A DNA stretch of 64,000 nt from an uncultured cyanobacterium (lineage in GTDB: Bacteria; Cyanobacteriota; Cyanobacteriia; PCC-6307; Cyanobiaceae): assembly GCA_903917565.1 (NCBI GenBank), contig CAIXBB010000003.1:26569-90568 (forward strand), in the 5' to 3' direction. The notes below the pieces were generated by a model that saw only the letters and a list, made by a program, of their open reading frames with translations, was not told the origin of the DNA and searched no databases. Every line of letters begins with the position of its first letter. The stretch's first letter is position 1. The position numbers and the translations under genes were made by a program. Shown piece after piece: positions 39,201 through 50,030 of the stretch.

Positions 39201-40845
39201 CCAGGCTCATGACCAGCTTCTCGCGCAGCGGGTCGATGGGGGGGTTCGTGACCTGGGCGAAGCGCTGCTTGAAGTAGTCGTAGAGGAGATGGGGCTTTGA
39301 GGAAAGCACCGCCAGGGGGATGTCGTCGCCCATGCAGTAGGTGGGTTCCTTGCCCTGGCCGGCCATGTCCTCGATCACCAGATCCAGGTCCTCGGCCGTG
39401 AAGCCGAAGGCCGTTTGCTGCTGCAGGAGCTCCAGGTCGCCCAGGGAACGCTCCTTCTGCCAGGTGCCGGGGGTGAGGCTGCGGCGATGGTCGAGCAGCC
39501 AACCGGCATAGGGAAGTCGGGCCGCAGTCTCCTCCTTGACATCCCAGTTGCGCAGCAGCCGATGCTGCTCCAGGTCCACTGCCAGCATCTGGCCGGGGCC
39601 GAGGCGCCCCTTCTCGATGATGCGGGATTCCTCCAGTTCGACCACGCCCGTCTCTGAGCCCATCACCACGTAGCCGTCGCTGGTGATGCAGTAACGGGCC
39701 GGACGCAGGCCGTTGCGATCCAGGGTGGCCCCCACCATGCGGCCATCACTGAAGACCAGCAGGGCGGGGCCGTCCCAGGGCTCCTGCAGACAGGCGCTGT
39801 ATTCGTAGAAGGCCTTGATCGCCGGCCGCTCATCGAGCTCGGGCTGGTCGCGGAAGGCCTCCGGCACAAGGGTGAGCAGGCTGTCGGTGATCGGCCGGCC
39901 GCTGCGCACCATCAGCTCGAGGGTGGCGTCGAGGTTGGCCGAATCGCTGAAGGCGGCGTTGACCAGGGGCCGCAGGTCCCGGGCGGCATCGCCCCAGACG
40001 GCCTCGAGATGGGATTCGGCGGCCCTGGCCCAGTTGATGTTGCCCAGCAGCGTGTTGATCTCGCCGTTATGGCCCAGCAGGCGCATCGGCTGGGCCAGGG
40101 GCCAGCGGGGGAGGGTGTTGGTGCTGAAGCGGCGGTGGTACACCGCAAAGGCGACGCTGAACCTTTCGTCCCGGAGGTCGGCGTAAAAGGCATCGAGCAC
40201 CTCCGAACGCACCATGCCCTTGTAGACGACGGTGCGACCGCTGATCGAAGCGAAATAGAGATCCGTGGTGTCGTCGCCCCACACCTCCCTCACCCTGTCG
40301 ACGGCGCGGCGCCGCAGGCGGAACAGCAGGGATTCGAGGGCGTCCAGATCGGCCATGACGCCGGGCACGGCATCGGGGGCGGCCAGCAGCCACTGCTCGA
40401 TGACGGGGGCGTTCTCCCGGGCGAGGGGCCCGAGCACCTCGGGGAGGACGGGGACCTCCCTCCAGCCCAGGCTCAGGAGCCCCAGGCGCTCGGCTTCCTC
40501 ATCGCAGATCCGGCGGGCCAGATCGCGCCGCTCCCCATCCGAAGGCAGGAACAGCATCCCCAGGCCCCGCACCATCGCCGTGGAGGCGGCAGCCGCCGGC
40601 CACACGGCCTCCAGATAGCTCCAGGGAATCGCGGTGAGCAGTCCGGCCCCGTCGCCGGAATCTCCATCGCCACCGCAGCCGCCCCGGTGCTCCATGCAGC
40701 GCAGGCCCCGCAGGGCCTGCTGGAGCACCCAGTGGTTCGGGACCCCATCGAGGTGGGCCAGGAATCCAACGCCACACGCATCCGTTTCTCCAGGGCCTGG
40801 GGCCGAGCTGTCGCGATGGGGCCAGACAGGAGCAGAGGAGGACAT
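36238..40845 (-). CDS. gltB: Glutamate synthase large subunit, probably ferredoxin-dependent
   Basis: A 1535-residue GOGAT that makes two glutamates from glutamine and 2-oxoglutarate. The mature N-terminal nucleophile is Cys24 in [16 protein letters not shown], so a 23-residue propeptide is removed. The FMN/3Fe-4S part contains [20 protein letters not shown] and the cluster cysteines in [16 protein letters not shown]; the GXGXG beta-helix domain follows. No gltD-like NADPH subunit is adjacent, which favours the ferredoxin-type (GlsF) assignment used with photosynthetic electrons, but family placement should be confirmed. Confidence 0.93.
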   Translation of the reverse strand: [1535 protein letters not shown]

Positions 40846-40883
40846 AGGCCGATTTGGTGCTGCTGAAACGGTGCTGGAGAAGG
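40101..40883 (-). repeat. placeholder-free note: short inverted repeat in gltB leader (40883-40901)
   Basis: GGCTTG (40883-40888) and CAAGCC (40896-40901; the next-to-last two bases fall at 40900-40901) are separated by 7 nt, in the leader of gltB, about 40-55 nt before its ATG. The intended span is 40883 to 40901. A weak hairpin is possible; function is unknown. Confidence 0.2.
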
Positions 40884-41054
40884 CTTGAAAAGAGCAAGCC
40901 TAAAGAAGCCGGTAGGGAAGGTCTGCCGAGGAGCTGCCGTGTCACCCGTGCAGCAGCCGTGTCCGCGACGACAGGGCGAGTACGGATCCTAGGCAGCCAC
41001 CCCTTCCCTACAGCAGTGGGACTAACTTTTTCCGTTCAGCGGAAGAACCCTTCG

Positions 41055-42893
41055 ATGGCCAGGACCCTTCCGATCGCCCTGGCCCTGCTGGCCCTGATTG
41101 GAGCGCCGTCGCTCACCCGGGCGGCCCCGCCACCGATGCCGCCAGCCCTGCCGGAGCTGGAACCCCCGCGCCCCAGCCGGCCGGAGCCGGTGCGGTTGGC
41201 CCCCACGGCGGAGGTCGGTGGCACCCGGCTGGCGCTCAACGGACGCAGCCAGCAGGCCGCCTGGCGCTGGGGGGGCCAGGACCCCCGCCAACCGCAGACG
41301 TTGTGGCTGCCCCTGGAGGTGCTGGAAGGCCAACTGGGTTTCAGCAGCCGGTCGAGCCCCGACGGCGGCCTGGCGCTGGAATGGTTCGGCCGGGAGCTGG
41401 TGGTGCCCCCCGGCCAGCAGCGGTCGCTGGCGGATGAGGTGGCCGTCGATGTGGCGGGGATCCTGCGGGACGTCGGTGTGGCGGTGGAGCGCCGCGGTGA
41501 CCTGTTGGATCTGCGCCTGCCGGCGCCCCGCCTGCTCCAGGTCCGCAGCTCGGAGCAAGCCGGCTTCCGGCGGGTGGTGCTCGACCTCGACGGGCCCACC
41601 CTGGTGCGCAACAGCGAAGGCGCCGTCCAGCTGGCCCTGTTCAGCCGATCCGACCAGCTGGCCCAGCTCACCGCCCGGGGCCTGCGCACCGGCGCCAACG
41701 GCGCAGACCTGAACCTGAGCGTCCCGGGCGGAGCCGCTCCCCTGCGGCTGTTCACCCTGGGGGAGCCGGCCCGGGTGGTCATCGACCTGCCGCAGAGCGG
41801 AGCCACCGCCGGCACGTCACCGGCGGCCGCGTCGCCGATCGATCCCCGGCTGCTGGCACTGCTGGGACCCCAGCTGCGCTGGGACCAGCAGGTGCGTGCC
41901 GTTGGCGGCACCAGGGTGCTGGTCAACGCCGTCAGGATCGATCCACGCAGCGGGCCCCTGGAACTGCGGACCCTCAGCCGCCCCGACGGCATGGCGGGGC
42001 TGAGCTCCCTGACCTCCCTGGCAGAGCGGCAGGATGCCCTGGTGGCCATCAATGGCGGTTTCTTCAACCGGGTGCGCCGGCTGCCCCTCGGCGCCCTGCG
42101 GAACCAGGGCCGCTGGCTTTCCGGGCCGATCCTCAATCGCGGCGCCGTGGGCTGGGAGTCCCGCAGCCTGCCGCGCTTCGGGCGCCTGCGGCTGGACGAA
42201 TGGATCAGCGATGAGCGTGACCAGCGCTGGCCGCTGCTGAGCGTGAACAGCGGCTACACCCAGCGGGGGCTGAGCCGCTACACGGCTCAATGGGGCAGGT
42301 TCTACCAGGCCCTGACCGGCTCGGAGATGGGCGTACTGCTGAGCAGCGGCCGCGTGCAGCGGCGGATCGGCAGTCAGGAGCTGGCGGCGGGGGTGCCGCT
42401 GCGGCCGGAGGACACCCTCGTGGTGGCCCGCGGCGGGGCCGTCCTGCCCTGGAGCGAAGGGGAGCCGTTGCGCCTTGAGAGCCGCCCCAGCGACCCGTTG
42501 GGCAACGCCACCTCCGTGATGGGAGGCGGGCCGCTGCTGCTCCAGAACGGCCGCATCGTGCTGAACGGCAGCGCCGAAGGGTTCGGAGCCGCCTTCCTGA
42601 GCCAGGGGGCCCCCCGCACGGTGGTGGGCAGCGATGGCACCCTCCTGTGGCTGGTGACCCTGGAGGGCGCCGGGGGAGGCGCCGGCCCCACCCTCTCCGA
42701 GACCGCCCTGCTGCTGCTGCAGCTGGGCCTGGTGGATGCGCTCAACCTCGACGGCGGCAGTTCCACGGGCCTGGTCATGGGCGGCAGCCACCGGGTGAAA
42801 GGCCGGGGTGTGGCCGGTTCGGTCCACAACGGGCTGGGTCTGGTGCCGATCGGGACCGGCGAGGCGGCCACCAGCCAGCGGCTGGCAGACTGA
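41055..42893 (+). CDS. Exported phosphodiester glycosidase-like (NAGPA) protein
   Basis: A 612-residue protein from the ATG at 41055 with a signal peptide (hydrophobic ALALLALIGAPSL, likely cut after A23). The first part (about 60-270) resembles AMIN-type beta domains that bind envelope polymers (FRRVVLDLDGPTL; ARVVIDLPQSG). The C-terminal half is a NAGPA domain: DALVAINGGFFN, SGPILNRGAVGW, ATSVMGGGPLLLQNG, and ALNLDGGSSTGLVMGG. This domain removes or transfers sugars on phosphodiester-linked glycans. The open frame to 40854 is an extension without homology. It diverges from gltB. Confidence 0.88.
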   Translation: MARTLPIALALLALIGAPSLTRAAPPPMPPALPELEPPRPSRPEPVRLAPTAEVGGTRLALNGRSQQAAWRWGGQDPRQPQTLWLPLEVLEGQLGFSSRSSPDGGLALEWFGRELVVPPGQQRSLADEVAVDVAGILRDVGVAVERRGDLLDLRLPAPRLLQVRSSEQAGFRRVVLDLDGPTLVRNSEGAVQLALFSRSDQLAQLTARGLRTGANGADLNLSVPGGAAPLRLFTLGEPARVVIDLPQSGATAGTSPAAASPIDPRLLALLGPQLRWDQQVRAVGGTRVLVNAVRIDPRSGPLELRTLSRPDGMAGLSSLTSLAERQDALVAINGGFFNRVRRLPLGALRNQGRWLSGPILNRGAVGWESRSLPRFGRLRLDEWISDERDQRWPLLSVNSGYTQRGLSRYTAQWGRFYQALTGSEMGVLLSSGRVQRRIGSQELAAGVPLRPEDTLVVARGGAVLPWSEGEPLRLESRPSDPLGNATSVMGGGPLLLQNGRIVLNGSAEGFGAAFLSQGAPRTVVGSDGTLLWLVTLEGAGGGAGPTLSETALLLLQLGLVDALNLDGGSSTGLVMGGSHRVKGRGVAGSVHNGLGLVPIGTGEAATSQRLAD

Positions 42894-42912
42894 GCCGATT
42901 CGCCTCCCCACC

Positions 42913-43248
42913 GTGCCAAGGGGCCACAGCCTTCGCCTCACCCCCGCAGCCGCCGCGGAGCTGTGCCGGCAGGCGGCCGTGGCGGGCACCCCGGGGCTGA
43001 TGCACCTGGAGCTGCTGGAGGGCGCCTGCGAGGCCTGGGCGATCCGGCTGCGCCCCGGCCACCTGGCCGGGACCCCCGTGGCCCGCGCCGACGGCATCAC
43101 CGTCTATTCCCCCGGCGAGCAGTTGGCCCTGCTGCAGGGCCTGCAGCTCGACTACAGGGGCGACCTCAGCGGCGGCGGCTTTCTGGTGCGCTCCGGGCGG
43201 GGTGTGCGCAGCTGCGCCTGCGGGGCCGCTTTCAGCCGGGAAACCTGA
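42913..43248 (+). CDS. IscA/SufA-like iron-sulfur assembly protein
   Basis: A 111-residue A-type carrier candidate, GTG start 19 bp after the glycosidase gene. The three ligand cysteines of the family appear as [11 protein letters not shown] and the C-terminal SCACGAAFS (CxC followed by G). The sequence between is divergent from canonical SufA ([33 protein letters not shown]), so it may be the shorter cyanobacterial HesB-like paralogue. Role as a carrier or storage protein is inferred from the family. Confidence 0.8.
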   Translation: MPRGHSLRLTPAAAAELCRQAAVAGTPGLMHLELLEGACEAWAIRLRPGHLAGTPVARADGITVYSPGEQLALLQGLQLDYRGDLSGGGFLVRSGRGVRSCACGAAFSRET

Positions 43249-43345
43249 GGAGGACGGCGACGAAGTAAGGTGTCGGATTGTCGAAACGGTCGGCCACCCG
43301 ACCCGTCCACTCAGACGTCCACACCGAGCAGCACCCCGGCTTTCG

Positions 43346-43720
43346 ATGCCCACTATTCAACAGCTGATCCGCACCGAGCGGCAGCGTCTCACCCGCAAGA
43401 CGAAGTCGCCCGCCCTGCGCGCCTGCCCCGAGCGGCGTGGCGTCTGCACCCGGGTTTACACCTCCACCCCGAAGAAGCCCAACTCAGCGCTGCGCAAAGT
43501 GGCCCGGGTGCGCCTCACCTCCGGTTTCGAGGTGACGGCCTACATCCCCGGCATCGGCCACAACCTTCAGGAGCATTCAGTGGTTCTGATCCGCGGCGGC
43601 CGCGTCAAGGATCTGCCCGGTGTCAGATATCACATCATCCGCGGCACCCTCGACACCTCCGGGGTCAAGGACCGGCGGCAGTCCCGCTCCAAGTACGGCG
43701 CCAAGACACCGAAGGCCTGA
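43346..43720 (+). CDS. rpsL: 30S ribosomal protein S12
   Basis: A 124-residue uS12 in the decoding centre. [20 protein letters not shown] starts the protein; the [17 protein letters not shown] loop carries Lys43, the streptomycin-sensitive residue. It opens the str cluster rpsL-rpsG-fusA-tuf-rpsJ. A longer open frame to 43202 overlaps the IscA-like gene and is not used. Confidence 0.98.
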   Translation: MPTIQQLIRTERQRLTRKTKSPALRACPERRGVCTRVYTSTPKKPNSALRKVARVRLTSGFEVTAYIPGIGHNLQEHSVVLIRGGRVKDLPGVRYHIIRGTLDTSGVKDRRQSRSKYGAKTPKA

Positions 43721-43785
43721 GCCTTCGCTTCACCGGCCTGCCCGCGGCCGGATCAGCCCTCTCCTGCTTTTTCTCCTTCCGTTCC

Positions 43786-44256
43786 ATGTCCCGCCGCAAC
43801 GCCGCCGAGAAACGCCCGGTTCTCCCGGATCCTCAGTTCAACAGCCGCCTGGCCTCAATGATCGTGGCCCGGCTGATGAAGCACGGCAAGAAATCCACGG
43901 CCCAGCGCATCCTTTCGGATGCCTTCACCCTGATCAACGAGCGCACCGGCGCCGATCCACTTGAGTTGTTCGAAACGGCGGTCCGCAACGCCACCCCCCT
44001 GGTGGAAGTGCGCGCCCGGCGGGTCGGGGGCGCCACCTATCAGGTGCCGATGGAAGTCCGCCAGGAGCGGGGCACCGCCATGGCGCTCCGCTGGCTGGTC
44101 AACTTCTCCCGGGCCCGCAACGGCCGGAGCATGGCCCAGAAACTGGCGGGTGAACTGATGGACGCGGCCAACGAAGCCGGCAGTGCCGTCAGAAAGCGGG
44201 AGGAGACCCACAAGATGGCCGAAGCCAACAAGGCCTTCGCCCACTACCGCTACTAA
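43786..44256 (+). CDS. rpsG: 30S ribosomal protein S7
   Basis: A 156-residue uS7, assembly initiator of the small-subunit head. [40 protein letters not shown] and the C-terminal [20 protein letters not shown] are characteristic. It is 65 bp after rpsL and 112 bp before fusA. Confidence 0.98.
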   Translation: MSRRNAAEKRPVLPDPQFNSRLASMIVARLMKHGKKSTAQRILSDAFTLINERTGADPLELFETAVRNATPLVEVRARRVGGATYQVPMEVRQERGTAMALRWLVNFSRARNGRSMAQKLAGELMDAANEAGSAVRKREETHKMAEANKAFAHYRY

Positions 44257-44368
44257 GCCGCCCTGAGGGGCCGGATCCCTGGGCTGATCCGGTTCCAACA
44301 GATCGCCCCATCCCCGGTCTGTAAAGTTACGCCCGTTTTTTGTCGACCCACCCCCGGAGAACTTTCCC

Positions 44369-46444
44369 GTGGCCCGCGCCTACCCCCTAGAACGCGTCAG
44401 AAATATCGGTATCGCCGCTCATATCGACGCGGGCAAGACCACCACAACCGAACGGATTCTGTTTTATTCCGGGGTGGTCCACAAGATGGGCGAGGTGCAC
44501 GATGGCGCCGCCGTCACCGACTGGATGGAGCAGGAGCGCGAACGGGGGATCACCATCACCGCTGCCGCCATCTCCACCAGCTGGAAGGAGAACCGGATCA
44601 ACATCATCGACACCCCCGGCCACGTCGATTTCACGATCGAAGTGGAGCGCTCGATGCGGGTGCTCGACGGAGTCGTCGCGGTGTTCTGCGCCGTCGGTGG
44701 CGTGCAGCCCCAGTCGGAAACCGTCTGGCGCCAGGCCGACCGCTACAACGTGCCCCGGATCGTGTTCGTCAACAAGATGGACCGTACCGGCGCCAACTTC
44801 CTGAAGGTCTACGAGCAGATCAAGGATCGCCTCAAGGCCAACGCCGTGCCGATCCAGCTGCCGATCGGCGCTGAGGGTGATCTCAAGGGCATCATCGACC
44901 TGGTCCGTAACAAGGCGATCATCTACACCAATGATCTCGGCACGGACATCATCGAAGGGGAGATTCCCGCCGACATGCTGGACGAGGCCGCAGAGTGGCG
45001 TCAGAAGCTGATGGAGTCGGTGGCCGAAACCGACGAAGAGCTGATCGAAGCCTTCCTGGAAAACGGTGAGCTCACCGAGGAGCAGCTGATGCGTGGCATC
45101 CGCCTCGGGGTGCTGCAGCACGGCATGGTCCCCATCCTCTGCGGCTCCGCCTTCAAGAACAAGGGTGTCCAGCTGGTGCTTGATGCGGTGGTCGACTATC
45201 TCCCCGCCCCCGTCGATGTGCCGCCGATCCATGGTCTCCTGGCCGACGGCAGCGAAGCCACCCGTCCCTGCGACGACACCGCCCCCTTCAGTGCCCTGGC
45301 CTTCAAGGTCATGGCCGACCCCTACGGCAAGCTCACCTTCATCCGCATGTACAGCGGCGTGCTGCAGAAGGGCAGCTACGTGCTCAACTCCACCAAGGAC
45401 AAGAAGGAGCGCATCTCCCGCCTGATCCTGCTGAAGGCCGATGAGCGCGAGGAGGTGGACGAGCTGCGGGCCGGCGACCTGGGCGCTGTGCTCGGCCTCA
45501 AGGACACCACAACGGGCGATACCCTCTGCGTCGATTCCGACCCAATCATCCTGGAATCCCTGTTCATCCCCGAACCGGTGATCTCCGTGGCCGTGGAGCC
45601 CAAGACCAAGGGTGACATGGAGAAACTCGGTAAGGCCCTGCAGTCCCTCTCCGAAGAAGACCCCACCTTTCGGGTCTCCACCGATCCGGAAACCAACCAG
45701 ACCGTGATCGCCGGCATGGGCGAGCTGCACCTGGAGATCCTGGTCGACCGCATGCTGCGGGAGTTCAAGGTGGAGGCCAACATCGGCGCGCCCCAGGTCT
45801 CTTACCGGGAAACCATCCGCGGCAGTGCCAAGGGCGAGGGCAAGTTCGCCCGCCAGACAGGCGGCAAGGGCCAGTACGGCCACGTGGTGATCGAAATGCA
45901 GCCCGGCGAGCCGGGTTCAGGGTTCGAGTTCGTCAACAAGATTGTTGGTGGCATCGTTCCCAAGGAGTACATCGGACCGGCGGAAGCCGGCATGAAGGAA
46001 ACCTGCCAGTCCGGTGTGATTGCCGGTTTCCCCATGATCGATGTCCGGGTCACCATGGTGGACGGCTCCTATCACGACGTCGACTCTTCGGAGATGGCGT
46101 TCAAGATCGCCGGTTCCTTGGCCTTCAAGGATGGCGTCAAGAAGTGCAATCCCGTACTGCTTGAGCCGATGATGAAGGTTGAGGTCGAGGTCCCCGAGGA
46201 TTACCTCGGTTCGGTCATCGGCGACCTCTCCTCCCGCCGCGGTCAGGTCGAAGGACAGTCCGTCGATAACGGGCAGTCCAAAGTCCAGTCCAAAGTGCCT
46301 CTGGCCGAGATGTTCGGCTACGCCACCCAGCTCCGATCCATGACCCAGGGTCGGGGTATTTTCTCGATGGAGTTCAGTCATTACGAGGAAGTTCCTCGCA
46401 ATGTGGCTGAAGCCATCATCTCCAAGAATCAGGGCAATTCCTGA
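44369..46444 (+). CDS. fusA: Elongation factor G
   Basis: A 691-residue translocase GTPase, GTG start. G1 is [18 protein letters not shown]3 [18 protein letters not shown]4 [10 protein letters not shown]; domain IV with the translocation tip is seen around [24 protein letters not shown] sequence precedes the GTG by about 10 bases. TGTAAAGT at 44320-44327 resembles an extended -10 box and could drive a separate fusA-tuf transcript. Confidence 0.98.
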   Translation: MARAYPLERVRNIGIAAHIDAGKTTTTERILFYSGVVHKMGEVHDGAAVTDWMEQERERGITITAAAISTSWKENRINIIDTPGHVDFTIEVERSMRVLDGVVAVFCAVGGVQPQSETVWRQADRYNVPRIVFVNKMDRTGANFLKVYEQIKDRLKANAVPIQLPIGAEGDLKGIIDLVRNKAIIYTNDLGTDIIEGEIPADMLDEAAEWRQKLMESVAETDEELIEAFLENGELTEEQLMRGIRLGVLQHGMVPILCGSAFKNKGVQLVLDAVVDYLPAPVDVPPIHGLLADGSEATRPCDDTAPFSALAFKVMADPYGKLTFIRMYSGVLQKGSYVLNSTKDKKERISRLILLKADEREEVDELRAGDLGAVLGLKDTTTGDTLCVDSDPIILESLFIPEPVISVAVEPKTKGDMEKLGKALQSLSEEDPTFRVSTDPETNQTVIAGMGELHLEILVDRMLREFKVEANIGAPQVSYRETIRGSAKGEGKFARQTGGKGQYGHVVIEMQPGEPGSGFEFVNKIVGGIVPKEYIGPAEAGMKETCQSGVIAGFPMIDVRVTMVDGSYHDVDSSEMAFKIAGSLAFKDGVKKCNPVLLEPMMKVEVEVPEDYLGSVIGDLSSRRGQVEGQSVDNGQSKVQSKVPLAEMFGYATQLRSMTQGRGIFSMEFSHYEEVPRNVAEAIISKNQGNS

Positions 46445-46486
46445 TCTTTCTTTCCATCCAACCCACCCCCCCGATTCTTTCCTTCC

Positions 46487-47716
<1,230 letters not shown>

Positions 47717-47736
47717 GGCTGATCTAGCCTTTGCTC

Positions 47737-47767
47737 GGGAGCATCGCCCTGGCGATGCTCCCTTTTC
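47737..47767 (+). terminator. Hairpin with T-tract between tuf and rpsJ
   Basis: GGGAGCATCG (47737-47746), loop CCCTGG, CGATGCTCCC (47753-47762), then TTTTC. The 10-bp perfect stem looks like an intrinsic terminator, although only four T residues follow. It may stop or reduce transcription into rpsJ 80 bp downstream. Confidence 0.75.
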
Positions 47768-47846
47768 GGAACCACCGGTTCCCCGTGCACCTCGACAACC
47801 CGTTTCAGCGGCGCTGCCGCCGCCCTTCGCCCGCGATTCCCTTCCG

Positions 47847-48167
47847 ATGACCGCTTCCATTCCCCAGCAGAAGATCCGCATCCGCCTGAAGGCCTTCGAT
47901 CGCCGCATGCTGGATCTCTCCTGCGAAAAAATCATCGAAACCGCCGATCACACCGCCGCCACAGCGATCGGTCCGATCCCCCTGCCCACCAAACGGAAGA
48001 TTTACTGCGTGCTGCGCTCGCCTCACGTCGACAAGGATTCCCGTGAGCACTTCGAGACCCGCACCCACCGCCGGATCATCGACATCTACAGCCCGAGCTC
48101 CAAGACCATCGATGCGCTGATGAAGCTTGACCTGCCGAGCGGCGTGGACATCGAAGTCAAACTCTGA
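47847..48167 (+). CDS. rpsJ: 30S ribosomal protein S10
   Basis: A 106-residue uS10 that also serves as the NusE transcription antitermination factor. Blocks: [40 protein letters not shown] and [20 protein letters not shown]. Its place behind tuf rather than in front of rplC is the cyanobacterial/plastid arrangement. An open frame from 47685 crosses the hairpin and is not used. Confidence 0.98.
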   Translation: MTASIPQQKIRIRLKAFDRRMLDLSCEKIIETADHTAATAIGPIPLPTKRKIYCVLRSPHVDKDSREHFETRTHRRIIDIYSPSSKTIDALMKLDLPSGVDIEVKL

Positions 48168-48306
48168 TGGCGATGGGGCCATCTCGCCTTCGCCGCGCAG
48201 GTCGGTCTTTCTAGGATCATCCCAAACACGAGATGCTCTGGTTGATCCTTTCGTTCCCGCCCCGCAATCGCCCCTTCCCAGCTGCCGCCAGCGGCATCCT
48301 CCGCGC

Positions 48307-48975
48307 GTGACTGATCTGGCCGTCAGGGAACTGCCCCTGTTCCCCCTGCCTGATGTGGTGCTCTTCCCCCAGGAGGTGCTGCCGCTCCACATCTTCGAGC
48401 CGCGCTACCGCATGATGCTGCGCACGGCGATGTCGGAGGACAGACGCTTCGGAGTGGTGCGCTGGGACCCCCAGAGCAAACGGATGGCCGAGGTGGGCTG
48501 CTGTGCCGAAATCCTCCACTGCCAGGTGCAGGACGACGACCGCAGCAACATCGTGACCATGGGCCAGCAGCGCTTCCGGGTCCTCGACATCGTGCGCGAT
48601 ACGCCGTTCCGGGTGGGCATGGTCAGATGGATCGAGGACACCGTGAGCGAAAGCCATGAGGACCTTGAGACCCTCACCAGCTCGGTCACCCGGGCCCTGC
48701 GGGACGTCGTCGATCTCACCGGCAAGCTGATCGGCAAGCCTTCATCCCTGCCCGCCGATCTGCCCGATCTGCCCCGGGAGCTCTCCTTCTGGATCGGTGC
48801 CCATCTCGGCGGCCCGGTGGCCGATCACCAGCAGGCCCTGCTTGAGATCACCGACACCGGCGAGCGCCTGCGCCAGGAATACGAACTGCTCGACCAGACC
48901 AGGCGGCAGCTGGCGGCCCGCACCGTCCTCAAGGACACCTTCTCCAACCTCGGCGACGGCAGCGGCGAGGACTGA
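48307..48975 (+). CDS. Lon substrate-binding (N-terminal) domain protein
   Basis: A 222-residue stand-alone LON-N domain (GTG start): LPLFPLPDVVLFPQEVLPLH followed by IFEPRYRMMLRTAMSEDRRFG is the hallmark. No ATPase or protease domain follows. Such proteins are conserved in cyanobacteria and plastids; they may bind clients for a protease, but the role is not established. A 3-bp gap separates it from the methyltransferase gene, suggesting co-transcription. Confidence 0.88.
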   Translation: MTDLAVRELPLFPLPDVVLFPQEVLPLHIFEPRYRMMLRTAMSEDRRFGVVRWDPQSKRMAEVGCCAEILHCQVQDDDRSNIVTMGQQRFRVLDIVRDTPFRVGMVRWIEDTVSESHEDLETLTSSVTRALRDVVDLTGKLIGKPSSLPADLPDLPRELSFWIGAHLGGPVADHQQALLEITDTGERLRQEYELLDQTRRQLAARTVLKDTFSNLGDGSGED

Positions 48976-48978
48976 GCC

Positions 48979-49986
48979 ATGGCAAGCCTCCTTTCGGGCA
49001 GCGTCCTGCTGTCCCTCCTCCTGACGGGGGGTGTCCTTGCGGCGGTCCTGGTGGCCCTGCTCTGGCAGCGCCGGTCGAGGGCCTACCTGTCGCCGGCCAG
49101 CGTGGCCGCCGCCTACGACCGTTGGACGGACGACCGGCTGCTGGAGCGCCTCTGGGGCGAGCATGTGCATCTGGGGCACTACGGCAATCCCCCCGAACCG
49201 CGGGATTTCCGGGCCGCCAAGGCCGCCTTCGTCCACGAACTGGCCCGCTGGAGCGGCTTCGACCGTCTGCCCCCCGGCAGCCGGGTGCTGGATGTGGGCT
49301 GCGGTATCGGCGGCAGCGCCCGGATCCTGGCCCGGGAGTACGGCTTCGAGGTGCTGGGCATCAGCATCAGTCCGGCCCAGATCGCCCGGGCCCGGGAACT
49401 CACCCCGGCCGACCTGCCGGGCTGCCGCTTCGCCGTCATGGATGCCCTGGCCCTGGAGTTGCCGGACGGGAGCCCTGAGGCGGGATTCGACGCGGTCTGG
49501 AGTGTGGAGGCCGGCCCCCACATGCCCGACAAGCAGGGCTATGCCGATGAGATGCTGCGCGTGCTCAAACCGGGCGGATGCCTGGCGGTGGCCGACTGGA
49601 ACCGCCGTGACCCGGCCGTCGCCCCGATGAACCGCCTGGAACGCTGGGTGATGCGCCAGCTGCTGGATCAGTGGGCCCATCCGGAGTTCGCCAGCATCCC
49701 TTCCCTGAGAAGTCATCTGGAGGCCAGCCCCTGGAACCGTGGCCTGCCCATCCGCACGGCTGACTGGACCGTGCCCACCCTGCCTTCCTGGGTGGATTCC
49801 ATCCTCGAGGGGGTGCGCCGCCCAGGGGCGGTGATGGGTCTGGGACCGGGGGCCGTTGTGCAGGGACTGCGGGAAACGCCGACGCTGCTGTTGATGCACT
49901 GGGCCTTCCGCACCGGTCTGATGCAGTTCGGCGTCTTCCGCGGGCCGCTCCCTGCAAGTGATGGCGCCCGGCGGCCGTCGCCTTGA
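48979..49986 (+). CDS. MPBQ/MSBQ methyltransferase (vitamin E / plastoquinone pathway)
   Basis: A 335-residue protein with an N-terminal membrane anchor (about residues 5-30), then VAAAYDRWTDDRLLERLWGEHVHLGHYG split across residues 45-70, SAM motif I VLDVGCGIGGSARILA, and the family block VWSVEAGPHMPDKQGYADEM; the end ADWTVPTLPSWVDSI is also conserved. As I recall it, Synechocystis Sll0418 shares this order and these blocks and methylates the 2-methyl-6-phytyl/solanesyl benzoquinols. The equivalence is strong but from memory. Confidence 0.88.
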   Translation: MASLLSGSVLLSLLLTGGVLAAVLVALLWQRRSRAYLSPASVAAAYDRWTDDRLLERLWGEHVHLGHYGNPPEPRDFRAAKAAFVHELARWSGFDRLPPGSRVLDVGCGIGGSARILAREYGFEVLGISISPAQIARARELTPADLPGCRFAVMDALALELPDGSPEAGFDAVWSVEAGPHMPDKQGYADEMLRVLKPGGCLAVADWNRRDPAVAPMNRLERWVMRQLLDQWAHPEFASIPSLRSHLEASPWNRGLPIRTADWTVPTLPSWVDSILEGVRRPGAVMGLGPGAVVQGLRETPTLLLMHWAFRTGLMQFGVFRGPLPASDGARRPSP

Positions 49987-50030
49987 TCCCCGCTCCAGCC
50001 CACAAGACCGCAGCACCTACATCCCAGGCC

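Noticed and set aside
40883..40901. NtcA site in the gltB upstream region
   Set aside because: I looked for GTA-N8-TAC between 40846 and 41054 and found only imperfect strings; the short inverted repeat GGCTTG/CAAGCC does not match. The feature entry for this repeat is meant to span 40883-40901.
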